The notes below the pieces were generated by a model. That model saw nothing but the letters and a program-made list of their open reading frames with translations. It made no database searches and was not told where the DNA came from. 27,333 bases of DNA from Ophiothrix spiculata. Lineage: Eukaryota; Echinodermata; Ophiuroidea; Amphilepidida; Ophiotrichidae. Position 1 is the stretch's first letter. Each line of letters opens with the position of its first letter. This document shows, one piece after another, positions 1 to 10,102 of the stretch. The position numbers and the translations under genes are program-made. The stretch is taken from NCBI GenBank assembly GCA_000969725.1, contig JXSR01S009071.1. One strand, written 5' to 3'.

Positions 1-391
1 ATCGCCTCATGGGTGGGTTGCCGGTAATTCGCCTGCAGCCACATTTTCCTGCATTCTGCAGAAGTCTGTATAATTTATTTAATTTTGTATTTAAGATATC
101 TGTGTGTTTCAACTGGTGCCACCAGTCATCTTAGCGTGATATTGCTTCGGCAACTTTGCTAAGTAACTATGTAGATGTAGATGTAGATGTAGAAATTGAG
201 TACAATTCTAGTACAAATCGAGTTCAATTATTCTAGTACAGATTGGAATGTGCACATTTGGAAAACACAATTCTAGTACAAATTTTTGGTACTAGAATTG
301 TACTTAAAGTGTACTTAAATGATGTTCCAAATGTGCACATTCCAATCTTGTACTAGAATTGTACTCGATTTTCTCCAGGGATAATACTTAC
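1..391. repeat. Gene 1 intron: GTAGAT microsatellite and foldback element
   Basis: A short (GTAGAT)n run lies at about 172-192. From about 195 to 380 the sequence folds on itself: TGGAATGTGCACATTTGGA on the left reappears as its complement on the right (about 331-350), and ACTAGAATTGTAC motifs occur in both orientations around a centre near 285. The right end stops about 15 bases short of the ZP exon donor. No coding potential. Confidence 0.7.
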
Positions 392-798
392 CCATCATTG
401 ATGAATTCAAATCGAGGATTCGAATATGGATTGGTACTCTGTGTTGCGACGCAGGAGTCGACAAAAAGTTGCAACCAGTTTTGAGCTTCAACTCGGGCTT
501 CAAAGTACAATCTTTCTTTCAAGTCTACTTCAATCGGATATGCATTTGCAGGGTATGGACTGCTGTATGCGCTATTCGGATACAGTTGAAGCTGAAAGCT
601 GAATTCACCAAATTCTTCTTCATGGTAGATTATCTTCGATGTATCTGGATGAAAGCTTATCACACCTTGTCCATACTGACTCATGTAACATTGAATTGGA
701 ATTTCAACACGACGAACACGGGTGAAGCCAAGGCCAGGAGACACAGGAATGACGTCATTCATAATCACATTTGACATCACGATGAAGCCATTTCTAAC
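392..798 (-). CDS. Gene 1 ZP exon B: end of ZP-N and start of ZP-C
   Basis: The exon is 407 nt, with acceptor CCTTTTAG|GTT and donor GATGG|GTAAGT. It encodes VRNGFIVMSNVIMNDVIPVS, then VEIPIQCYM (the fourth ZP-N cysteine), the ZP linker, a FGEFSFQLQLYPN strand, EVDLKERLYFEARV and WLQLFVDSCVATQS, which carries the first ZP-C cysteine. The order and spacing match the ZP family. It differs from the gene 2 copy (19904-20310) at about 9 of 136 residues. It ends in phase 2 with GG, which in gene 2 is completed by an exon starting GCSYDN. The corresponding gene 1 exon must lie left of the window. The downstream intron contains a foldback element a few bases past the donor. Confidence 0.9.
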
Positions 799-2584
799 CT
801 AAAAGGAAAACAAACTTTTCATTAGCGTAGTTTGATTACTGACATTTTTCTTTAATTGTTTCTCTCAGTTATAGCCTTGCTCACAAGGCGTCAGGCTGTG
901 GACACTAGGGCCATATCCCTGATGTTCCAAAATCTATTATCATCTACACTGGCTTAGGAACCGAGGGGCACTGGGTGCCCCCTTCCGTAATATTTTTAGT
1001 GGGGTCCAAAATATCATCATACATATTCATATAACCCCACAAAAAAGCACAAAATACAGTTAAACCCTATAGCTTCAGGGGCTTTGCCCCCTCGACCCCA
1101 CTGGGGCTTTCATATAGCCCCACAAAAAAGCATGAAATGCAGTAAACGCCTAAACCTCCGGAGGGCTTCGCCCTCCGACCCCATCGGGCATTTCAAATAA
1201 CCCCACAAAAAAGCATACAATGTAGTAAAACCCTATAGCTTCAGGGGCTTTTCCCCCTCGACCCCCACTGGGGCTTTCATATAACCCCACAAAAAAAGCA
1301 CGAAATGCAGTAAAACCGTATACCTTCGGGGTGCTTCGCCCTCCGACCCCCATCAGGCCTTTCATATAACCCAACAAAAAACATACAATGTAGCTAAACC
1401 CTATAGCTTCGGGGGCTTCTCCCCCTCGACCCCCACCGGGCCTTTCATATAACCCCACAAAAAAGCATACAATGCATTTTTATATTATCTTCAAACCCGA
1501 AGCCCCTCGTCCCCCTCCAGGGCTTTAATCCTGGATCCAACCTAACAGGGTGACATATATAGGTATTTTTTTCTCCTGCTCACACCTGTGTCCTTAAGTC
1601 AATGGGTATTTAAAAAAAGTATTTTGCCCCGGGAAATGGTCTCTCCTGTCGTTCAAAGTGTGTAGAAGCCCTCTGGCTTCAAGGTGCTTCGCCCCCTGCC
1701 CCCACCGGGTCTTTGCCTCTAGACCCCAGCAGAGGACCCCTGAACCCCAGGCCATGGGGGCGCACGCTCCGTTCGCTTCGCAAATTTGTACCCCCCCCCC
1801 CCCCCCATGTTGAAAATCTTCCTAGGCCTATGTCATCTGGCTACATGATTGTATAAGCATCATTTTAAGAATGATTGGAAAAACTGTGACCTATGGAAAA
1901 ACATAAGTTTCAATGGCCGTATGATATATCAGTCTCATGCAAGGCATGGTCAATTTGAAGTAGGTCTTTTAGATGAACTTTGCTGTTTTGTACAGTTTGC
2001 CTAAGATCAAATGTTTCTCAATGGTTTATCAAGGTGAAACAAATAAACATTCAGAAAGAACTTTATATATAAAAATACTGTTTTTCAGGTTTTCATCGTT
2101 TGTTTGCTTTATTTGTCATTTTTCACTATATTTGAATTGGAGACCCACAGTTACGATTTTTTCAGGTGAAGTGCCAAATTTTCACAAGGTGAACCTTTTG
2201 GGGGTAATATTTCAATTTCGTTTTATTTTTTCTATAATTTCATTGGCTCTAACGTGATAAGCAAAAAATGAAAATAAAAACAAATCCTCGAAGAGGGTAT
2301 TTTTGTGGATCTTCTTGTACTTAGTACTTTGAGGACCCTTTTAAGTACATTGTCAAAATCAGGAGGGATAATTCTCATATACAACCCCTGACTATGAGCT
2401 TGCCCATGTGCCAGAGAATTAGTGTATTCATGGACATTGGAAGTTTACTTTTCAAAAAAAAGAGTAAGAACAACAAAGACTTAGAGCAAGTCTGGTCAGG
2501 TACGACATTTAAGTACAAATTTAACAGTACGGTATAAAAAAATTGTTTTGTTTTGATTCCTATTGGTTTATATTATATTCTAAC
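799..2584. other. Intron between gene 1 ZP exons
   Basis: This is 1.8 kb of non-coding sequence between the two ZP exons; the matching gene 2 intron is only 582 bp. Most of the extra length is the GC-rich tandem repeat at about 1031-1480 with degraded flanks to about 1750 and a run of 16 C at 1791-1806. The part from 1810 to 2584 is plain AT-rich sequence in which I see no exon. Confidence 0.7.
1031..1480. repeat. Tandem repeat, about 84-bp unit, GC-rich hairpin core
   Basis: The landmark ATAACCCCACAAAAAAGCA and variants recurs at 1031, 1114, 1197, 1281, 1366 and 1449, spacing 83-85 bp. Between landmarks each unit has a GC-rich inverted core such as CGGAGGGCTTCGCCCTCCG or GGGGGCTTCTCCCCC. 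Related but degraded sequence continues to about 1750. Confidence 0.9.
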
Positions 2585-2859
2585 CTCAGCCGTCGTACCA
2601 CATTCACCAAAAGCAGACGACACTCGATAATGAGTTTCGTTAAAGTCTTCGCTAACGCAGCTGTCGTCTATTAAAGACAGCTCGTCTGCTGATATGTCCT
2701 CAAGTGCTGTTCTAGGGATGTAGACTACCATCGTGTTGTTTTCGCATTCAAGTTCAGCTGTTATGTTGCTGTATGATGGGGTGGATTGCGTTGTAACAGG
2801 TGTTTCCCAAGGATATGTTTGTGTGGACAAAAGTATTGGGTTCAATGTTGGAGGAGCAT
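2585..2859 (-). CDS. Gene 1 ZP exon A: linker and ZP-N
   Basis: The exon is 275 nt, starting in phase 1 (acceptor TTCTTAAG|AT) and ending in phase 0. It encodes DAPPT..., a Thr/Ser/Pro linker, then the ZP-N half: ITAELECENNTMVVYIP, a SLIDDSC motif, NETHYRVSSAF and GECGTT. The three cysteines (LEC, DDSC, GEC) correspond to conserved ZP-N cysteines C1-C3; C4 is in the next exon (IPIQC). ZP-N mediates polymerisation of ZP proteins. The donor is GAG|GTTAGA, weaker than the GAG|GTGAGA of the matching exon in gene 2. Several NxT/S sequons suggest N-glycosylation. The exon is about 86% identical in protein to 20893-21167. It joins the IgGFc exon directly (phase 1) with no SRCR module between. Confidence 0.88.
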
Positions 2860-3152
2860 CTTAAGAAAACAGGAAAATAAATTCTTATTTGTATTTGTAG
2901 TTGTATCAACGGTAATCTGATCTTAATTTCAACTTACGTAGAAAAACGGATGGTTTGGGGCTGATGAAGCATAGCATATTAAATCAAATTGACAAGCACT
3001 CAAACAGTCAAGTAAGCTTAAACAAGCTTAATTACATTGTATAAGGCCTTTACTCTGAACCCTGGTTTTGCCAAAGATATTTTCTTTTTGGTAAAAGCGG
3101 ATTTAATTGCTGTCTAACAGATTTTTAAAACATGGTTTCCTGTATCATTTAA

Positions 3153-3994
3153 TCATCATCATCAAATCATCATCATCATCATCAAATCACTTTATTCACA
3201 ATATCATACATAAATAAACTAATAAAAACAATCAAAAAAACATGACAATGATATTGCAGGAATGATCAAAAGGCCAAGAAGGCCCGAAGGGACCATCCCC
3301 TGAAAAAAAAAACAAGGTTTCAAATACACACAAAAAAAATACAAAAAAAGGATACACTACATAATAAACAAAAACCAAACAAAGCACATGAAGGGGAAGG
3401 GTGCACCAAAGTCAACAAAAATCATAATTGGCAATCATGTTGGATTTATAAGTTTTTCTAAAGTTTTTAACTGATTTACATTGTTTTAGATTTGTTTCAA
3501 GAGTATTCCATAAAATCGGTCCTGTTGTGCGAATTGCACGATCAGAAATTTTTTTCTTTGTTTTATTGATACTATAATCTGAAGCGTTTCTAGTTTGAAA
3601 CTTATGAACTTGGTTATTTGTAATAAAATAATCTGAAAATATACTTGGGAGGCGCTTTGTTTGATGTTTGTACATAAAAATACCCAGTTCCAGTTTAAAT
3701 GTATCAAATATGTTTAAAACATTGTGTTTTTTTAACAATGGTTCTGTGTGGGCTCTATAATGCTCACATGAAATTGTTTTAATAGCCCATTTTTGTAATT
3801 TAATAACTTTATCTAAATAGATTTTACATGTATTATCCCAAATAAGAATACCGTAATTAATGTAAGGCAAAATCAGAGTACAATATAAAGAATGTAAAAT
3901 ATACTCTGGTACATAATGCTTCAATTTAGTAAGCATACCAAAATTAGAAAATTTAATTAAAATCTGAATAAAATATAGGCAATATATATATAGA
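3153..3994 (-). mobile_element. 5'-truncated non-LTR retrotransposon, reverse transcriptase C-terminus
   Basis: The minus strand encodes, up to a stop at 3412, a recognisable ORF2 C-terminal region: LTKLKHYVPEYILHSLY, LILPYINYGILIWDNT, LQKWAIKTISCEHYRAHTEP, FKLELGIFMYKHQTKRLP and the terminal GPILWNTL block. This is the segment after the catalytic palm in CR1/L2/Jockey-type reverse transcriptases. The catalytic part and endonuclease are missing, so it is dead on arrival. The 3' UTR runs to 3153 and ends in (TGATGAT)-like triplet repeats, a common LINE tail. The 5' break coincides with the foldback element at 3995. Clade assignment is approximate. Confidence 0.85.
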
Positions 3995-4568
3995 TAATTA
4001 GTCAAAAAACATGTCTTATTTGACTAATTAAAAATTAGTCATGCAGAGTGATTTTTTTCATAATTCATGAAAAAATGCTGTAAATGTCTTTGAAATGTTG
4101 AAAAACAATTTTTGGTGTTTAAAAATACAGGATTAATTAGTAAATATCAAATACATGTTTAATTTGTCAATTGACTAATTGAATGACGCAGGACTAACTG
4201 AATGACGAATTAAATTACTAATTTCTGATGGGTATTTACCATTAATTAGTCCGTTGCAATGACAAATCATGAATTATATTAGTCATTGTGACTAAATACA
4301 GTTAGTCCTGCGTCATTCAATTCGTCAATTGACTAATTGAAGACGCATTTGATATTCACTAATGAGTCCTGTAATTGACAAATTATCAATTAACTCATAA
4401 TTAACTGATTACAAATTGAAAATTTAGAGATGGAAACTATTTTTAAACACTAAAAATTGTTTTTCAACATTTCAAAGACATTTACATCATTTTTTCATGA
4501 ATTGTGAAAAAATCACACTGCAAGACTAATTTTTAATTAGTCAAATAAGACATGTTTCTGACTAATTA
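3995..4568. mobile_element. Foldback/MITE-like palindromic element
   Basis: The termini are TAATTAGTC at 3995-4003 and its complement GACTAATTA at 4560-4568. Long inverted arms of about 140 bp follow: ACATGTCTTATTTGACTAAT on the left matches the complement of ATTAGTCAAATAAGACATGT on the right, then AAATGTCTTTGAAATGTTGA and its complement. The centre has a second inverted pair around GACGCAGGACTAACTG and CAGTTAGTCCTGCGTC. No open reading frame for a transposase. Confidence 0.88.
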
Positions 4569-5546
4569 ATGTTTTCAGTGAACTGTCTGAATGCAAAATT
4601 CCCAAATTAACATGAAGATTGTCAAAAATATAGATATTTATAGACTTTCCTGGTTTTTGTTTCAAATATGCTAATTATATGTAAATGATGATATTCAAAA
4701 TTAAATTTTAAACATAATTTACATCTTTTAAGTGTAATGTTGAAAATATTATGGAAGAAAGAGAGTTTCATTGAAATACAAACGAGTAGATTATATTTTA
4801 GCAGTGACCAGTAGGTTAGGAAAAATAAGCCTTGTTCCACTCTACAAACCCCAATAAGTGGGATATTATTCGTACAAATTTGTAGTGTTCCACGTCCACA
4901 TAACTTGGCTCCTTTGTCCTTACTCAATGAGATAGTAGAATAAGTGTTTATGGTAGAATGAACACGAAATCCAGCGTTGTTATGATGTCAAATCTTGATC
5001 AGATGAACTTCCACCTTCCCAGGATTTCTTATACTATAACATGGGGTTGTTTTTAATTTTAAATGTTCTTGAATTTGAGCAATGACAAATTTTTGAATTT
5101 CTAAAGTTGAATATATCAAAACGTGCCATCGATCTGCAAGGCGGAAAAAGAACCAGATCGCTAGGTTCAAGCATTCTCATGTACGAAGAAATTGAAAACT
5201 TTGGCACTTTATTTGTCCTCTTTCTGCTGAATTCAATGTCATCCTTTCTTTTTATTTTTCTATAATAGAGCATTCTAAAATTTAGTTCACCAAAATCCGT
5301 AGACTAGTTTGTCTAATACAACGAATTTTGTAAGGCCTACATCGTCACATTTAATGAGTAAGTTGTTTATGATTGCTTAATACAGAATTTGACGGTGACC
5401 TCACTTAATCCGTTTTTAATGTTTAGGCAAGCGAAAGATATCCCACTCCTAAGGCCTGCGTTGTTCTAATACAGGGTAGTTTTAATTAATAATCTATCGG
5501 ACATAGCAAAACACAACTTATATACTAGCAACACGATAACACTTAC

Positions 5547-6749
5547 CTAGGATCATATTGTATCCAGCAAGGTAAATATATCCAACGTTTCTGCTGGAAT
5601 CATAGTGAGAGCCATACACAACCACAGCAAATGTAACGTTAGGATCCACGTGCGTCACGCTATGAGTACCAGTTGTAACTTGGCTGCGGAATACACAGAT
5701 ATCGTCTTGACTGATTGTGTCGAAGTCGTCGACATGTTGTGTGTTGTCATACAATAAACCATTGCCATCAGAACATTGAGCGATTACATTAATGTAATCG
5801 TCTTTTTAAAAATTTGGACTCTCGTAAACTGGAAAAGTAATGCTTCCATGAAACATTTCAACTGGAGGTACAATAACCATTGCGCTACCTCCCACGTTAT
5901 CACTTGTTAAGTCTTTCATGTACTGAGAAACTAGGATGAGTTTATCTGATGTTATAAATGTAATAGCATCGTTTGAAACATCACCTTCGTAGATTTGTTC
6001 TGCATTTAAGTCTAAATGTACGCCATTAATAGAAATTGTAGCATTAGAGGGGCATATGACGCGGTAAATATAGCCACTCTCTCGACTTTTAAATGGACCG
6101 AGAACAAACTGTCTTCCAAAGCTGTCAATGCTTGGTAGTTGTTCTAATATACCTTTGCCACGTGAACCCTTGATACAGGCTATTTCTACACCTGCCATAA
6201 CTGCAATGGGTTTATCTGCTTCTACGAAAGTCCCCGTGAGGTCGTTGTAAAAATCAAATACCTGGTATGATTGATATTTGTTGAGAGTGATATTGAAACT
6301 CTGAGATGCATCCGGCAATCTGATTTCAACATGGGTTTCAGCTTCAAACGCTGAAAAGGAAATCTCTGATGGATAAACAGAGCAAGGTCGGTAAGTAAGA
6401 ATCAGGTATTTATTCCCTAGTGAATATGTAGGCAATGCCATAAATCCATCAGCTCGACTCGCATAACTAGACATACCATGAACTGATACATCTTCATCTG
6501 ACGTCACCACTACAGTCTTGTCCTGTGGGAAGTTGTTGAGATTAAGGTATGTATCTGATGGTAAGATCACCTCTGCATATTTTGTCCGGTCGACAATAGT
6601 TTGTGAAAAAAATCTGATTCCAGGAACACTCACATTGACAGAAACATGGTTGATTGAAGGAGTAGATACTATAACTGTAGGCGGGCTATTATAATAGTAT
6701 GGATGAGGAAAACTAAAAACAAACTTGGTTCCTAATGTTCCTGATTGAC
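5547..6749 (-). pseudogene. Gene 1 exon 2: IgGFc-binding N-terminal-type domain with in-frame TAA
   Basis: This single 1203-nt exon (phase 1 to phase 1) has acceptor TTCACAG| and donor |GTAAGT and reads as about 400 codons. The translation follows the family from end to end: GTKFVFSFP near the start, VTSDEDVSVHGMSS, a DGFMALPTYSLGNKYLILTY block, KPIAVMAG, ILEQLPSIDSFGRQFVLGP, MVIVPPVEMFHGSITFPV, then YINVIA and a C-terminal VVVYGS segment. The domain is known from the N-terminus of Fc gamma binding protein and many invertebrate secreted or mucus proteins; its ligand here is unknown. A TAA at 5806-5808 falls between ...ESPNF and KDDYINVIA, after about 313 full codons of the exon. The same frame resumes immediately and continues to the donor, so it looks like a point substitution. 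If real, the product would lack the last quarter of this domain and the whole ZP region. Confidence 0.85.
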
Positions 6750-6796
6750 CTGTGAAGATAATAGCATGGCAAATAAATTACATCAATTACATTTTT

Positions 6797-6852
6797 CATT
6801 CATTAATTAATTTATTCATTTATTCATTCATTCATTCATTCATTCATTCATT
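6797..6852. repeat. (ATTC)n microsatellite
   Basis: About a dozen near-perfect ATTC/CATT tetranucleotides in a row, with slight interruptions (TAATTAATTTATT) at the left end. Confidence 0.9.
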
Positions 6853-7577
6853 TTCACTCCTTAACATATCTACCAGATGTCCCAAAAATAGTAACATGTA
6901 GAAAAATAAACATGTGCAAAAGCTATAGTTGTTTGAGAAACAAAACTTCGCACTAATTATATTACAACCCTCTTTTACATACTCGTAAAATTTCAATATC
7001 ATAACAATATTGCTTTTTGATTTATCAACAAAGGTAGATACTTATGTCAGAAACGCATTTATTCAAAATTTAACAAAATAATAAGCATACACGTTATCTG
7101 ACAATTTAATGTGCAATCTCTTTTCTAACAGGTCACGTAGAATCCGACTTTATATTTCGTACAATTTTAAATAAATAATAATTGAACTCTCTAGTCTCTC
7201 TTTTTATTATGCACTATAATGCAAATTAGGGATACCTGCATTCCATGCATTCAAAAATGAGTTATATATATTGAAACTCTCTATCAAGTTGTGGCGCGAA
7301 AGTTGAAGAATACGCAATAAGCATACTCAAATTATCACGGTAACTTGTGTAAGTTTTGAAAAAAAACATCTCCATGATATGATGTTTACACTTACAGGAC
7401 ATGTTTAAGTTATAATTCGTCGGCAACATCGAGAAAAACGGCTTTGAAAAAATCGCAAAAAACAAAAATAAAAATACATAAGCGTAATCAAATGTATTTA
7501 AAAAAAGTAGGAATTTAAGTTTCAACAGTTTTTTACTTGCTATTTTATCTCTAAGTAGAGTTATTTGCATGAAAATC

Positions 7578-8011
7578 GAATACGCCAGTATGTGAAATGA
7601 AAAATTTTCGCGAAAAGTTTTGGGGAATACGCCGCGAATACGTCAGTATGTGAAATCGAGGCAATCCTAATTTCACAACGAAATTGGGAATACGTCCCGC
7701 AGATACGCCTGTATGTGAAACACTTGTGCGAATACGTCACGCGGATACGTCACTATGTGAAATGGCAAATACTTAAAAAATACAGATACGACAATCTGGG
7801 CTTGCGCATTATAGATTTTCTTCAAATACGTCTGTATGTGATAACGTGAAATCATAGGAATGACACATGTGTCAAAATTAGTTAATTAATATCTAATTAA
7901 TTAATCAATTTTATGTTCTGAAATTTAGGTCACATGTAGAGGACATTTGAATATCCCTATGTGCCAAATTTCACAAAAACCTCAAAATATCAGATACGCC
8001 AGTATGTGATG
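7578..8011 (+). repeat. Spaced array of a 17-bp motif (GATACGYCWGTATGTGA)
   Basis: Six copies, all in one orientation, start near 7578, 7636, 7702, 7743, 7825 and 7992. Examples are GAATACGCCAGTATGTGAAA and GATACGCCTGTATGTGAAA. Copies 2-4 are each preceded by a second half motif (GAATACGYC plus CGCG or CGCA). The intervening sequence is AT-rich and not repeated. Confidence 0.8.
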
Positions 8012-8069
8012 TGGCCGACAAATTGTCTTTATTTATTTGCAAAAAGTCCGATCAACATTTAGAAAAATC

Positions 8070-8325
8070 AAAATTTTGAATCGGTGGCCATTTTTGCCAA
8101 AAATCAGATTTGGACATAATTGTGGGACCTGAAGTAGTTTATGACGTCATAATTACGTACCAGCTTGCCATATTTTCGACAATGTTTTGTAGTGATTATT
8201 TAGTTAGACAAAGTATAAAAAGTTCCGTTTTAAAATATTAGGGTGGTTGCAACAACCCTACGGAGGACGTGATACAAAAATAGCTAAGGAGGACAAGGGT
8301 TAAAGCTCAAAAATAGATTAGACTT
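8070..8325 (+). repeat. Dispersed repeat, copy A
   Basis: Shares with 17195-17485 the ordered blocks GGTGGCCATTTTTGC, GACGTCATAATTACGTA, GTTCCGTT.TAAAATATTAG, GGTTGCAACAAC and ACAAGGGTTAAA. The orientation is the same, with moderate divergence and a few indels. No coding capacity or visible inverted termini. Confidence 0.75.
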
Positions 8326-8418
8326 GCATAAAACAGTATCAAACTGTTGAAAATAAATCATAATCATAAATAGAGAAGTTATTTAACAACAGATTCTTTG
8401 CTAAAATCAAGTTTTACT

Positions 8419-8780
8419 AAGTGTGCACAAATGTCACGCCTGTCACGTCACGCCTATCACGAAATGATAGGTTAAGAGCTACAGCTCCAAAAGTGAAATG
8501 TTAACATAAACAGGAATCAAATCTCCCATGGGAAAGAGATAGAATTCAGCATTAAACCACATTTTTGAAAAGGCAGTGTCAGTTTAGGTCACGCCTGTCA
8601 TGCACACTTTGTGTCCCCATTTTAAAGACAGTGATTGAGTTACATTACAATTTTCACTTTTTGCATCCAATATGGAATGTTTACTACAACATATAGGGAC
8701 GTTTACGTAGTATTGCCTGTAGATAAAACTTTCCAGCTATTCTTAGAAAAAAAGTTCATGCAAATGTCACGCCTGTCACG
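8419..8780 (+). repeat. GTCACGCCTGTCACG repeat cluster
   Basis: Copies of the 15-bp motif are at 8433-8447, 8447-8461 (one mismatch), 8588-8600 and 8766-8780. AAGTGTGCAC near 8419 and its complement TGCACACTT near 8600 flank the first part, suggesting short inverted termini. The same motif in the opposite orientation is found at 24173-24387. Confidence 0.7.
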
Positions 8781-9870
8781 ATGGAATTGGCCAAATGTCG
8801 TTCATTTAAAAAACACCATTTTGATACAATAAAAAGGATATAATTTGAATAAGTCTTTCTGAGCAGCAATTTTATTACAAGACTGGAAGAATGAATTTAT
8901 ATTTGCAATATTAATGCTGTAGGAGACTTAGAATCGGTTGTCTCTAATACTATAATAGCGCTCAATTCTTCGGCATCGAGCGAATAAACGAACTCACGTG
9001 CATTCAAGAGAGTTCAAAGTCTCAGAATCCACATAGCGCAACATAACGGCCATTCTCACGAAAATGACTCCACTTGAGTTGGAAAAATCGAAAAAATGAA
9101 GTTTCATAAAAACGTCTTCAAAATTTTTTTTATTAGCTAGTATATCAAGTATCATGGAACAACCAAAGTTATGAACACCATTATTCTTGTATTTTTTAAG
9201 AACTTTCAAATTTAGCATATACAAGATTAGGAAGAGCTGTCAAACAAGTGCCTGTCCTGCCCTATTTGAGGCAACAATTAAAATAAAGTTGCTTAATTAC
9301 TTCGAGGAGCAACTTGGGGAAGCCTAAAATTGACATAAGAAATAAATTCAAGGATCTTCGTAACGTTTGTTCTGAAGATTATAAACCGCATGAAAACATT
9401 CTTGTCATTTGATTGGTTGACACTGCATTAGACTGTCAAAATATTTGGTATATTTCCTGCTTGACACCATAGCCGGGCATTTTATGTCAATAAAAATGTG
9501 ATATTGTCCTGGTGTGACGTCACCACAGGGCAATATCAGCCTTTTTACAAACATGACACCCGAGAAGGTTTGTTTACGTTCTACGTTCTGACATGTTCGT
9601 CTTGCCGTATCGTAGTTTTATGAAATAAACAAAATTGACCAGATGGATGAGTTCAAACAATTGATGGATGAATTGACTGCATGATAGTGCTTTTTCCCAG
9701 CTGTCGGAAATCCTCAAGCGCTGCTTGCATTTGGTGAGAGCTAGGACTAGGCTAGGATAATCCTAGCATGCACGGTAAGCTTAACTCAGTAGGCCCTGTG
9801 CACTTTTATCAAGTGAGTTTACGCAAGTTATCAAATGACAAGAATATTTCTATACGGTATATAAAACACT

Positions 9871-10038
9871 TATTTACTGCTCTTTAGTCGAGCAATTGTG
9901 CAAAATATCTACCCTCGGTGACTGGAGACCGTGGGCCTACTATTGCCCTCCACCTTCGGTGTCGGGCAAAAGTAGGCCCACGGTCTCCAGTCACCTTGGA
10001 TAGATATTTTGCACAATTGCCCTCATGAGCAGTAAATA
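9871..10038. mobile_element. Hairpin-forming element, arms of about 60 bp
   Basis: GCAATTGTGCAAAATATCTA at 9892 and onwards, and GTGACTGGAGACCGTGGGCC after it, are repeated as complements on the right side (GGCCCACGGTCTCCAGTCAC, then TAGATATTTTGCACAATTGC). The outer ends are TATTTACTGCTC and GAGCAGTAAATA. The loop is about 25 bases. No ORF. Confidence 0.85.
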
Positions 10039-10102
10039 TTTGCATAATATACATTTTGATGTTTTTCTATTAGTTGAATTACGATGGTCATATATAATGC
10101 TG

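Larger units (their letters stand above)
2860..5546. other. Gene 1 intron between IgGFc and ZP exons
   Basis: This 2.7 kb intron has about 170 bases next to 2859 that resemble the intron upstream of the gene 2 ZP exon (21175-21350). It then holds a LINE fragment (3153-3994) and a foldback element (3995-4568). In 4569-5546 I see only AT-rich sequence with short unassigned open frames and no splice-supported exon. No SRCR exon is present here, unlike gene 2. Confidence 0.7.

Noticed and set aside
469-774. Plus-strand frames opposite the ZP exons (also 19981-20244)
   Set aside because: Antisense shadows of the strongly supported minus-strand ZP exons.
1150-1458. Open frame of 102 codons on the minus strand
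   Set aside because: It is the translation of the 84-bp tandem repeat, with repeating peptide units; openness follows from the unit length.
4988-5273. Overlapping minus-strand frames with somewhat protein-like composition
   Set aside because: No family resemblance, no splice signals that fit gene 1 phases, and high AT content; possibly a remnant of a mobile element.
5803-5832. Tiny intron that would remove the TAA
   Set aside because: A GT...AG pair exists but would be about 28 bases, too short for an animal intron, and its removal would break the frame.
7578-8011. CRISPR array
   Set aside because: Eukaryotic context, irregular spacers, diverged repeats and no cas genes.
9515-9522. TGACGTCA palindrome as a cAMP-response element
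   Set aside because: Single 8-bp match within a small imperfect hairpin far inside an intron; not enough support.
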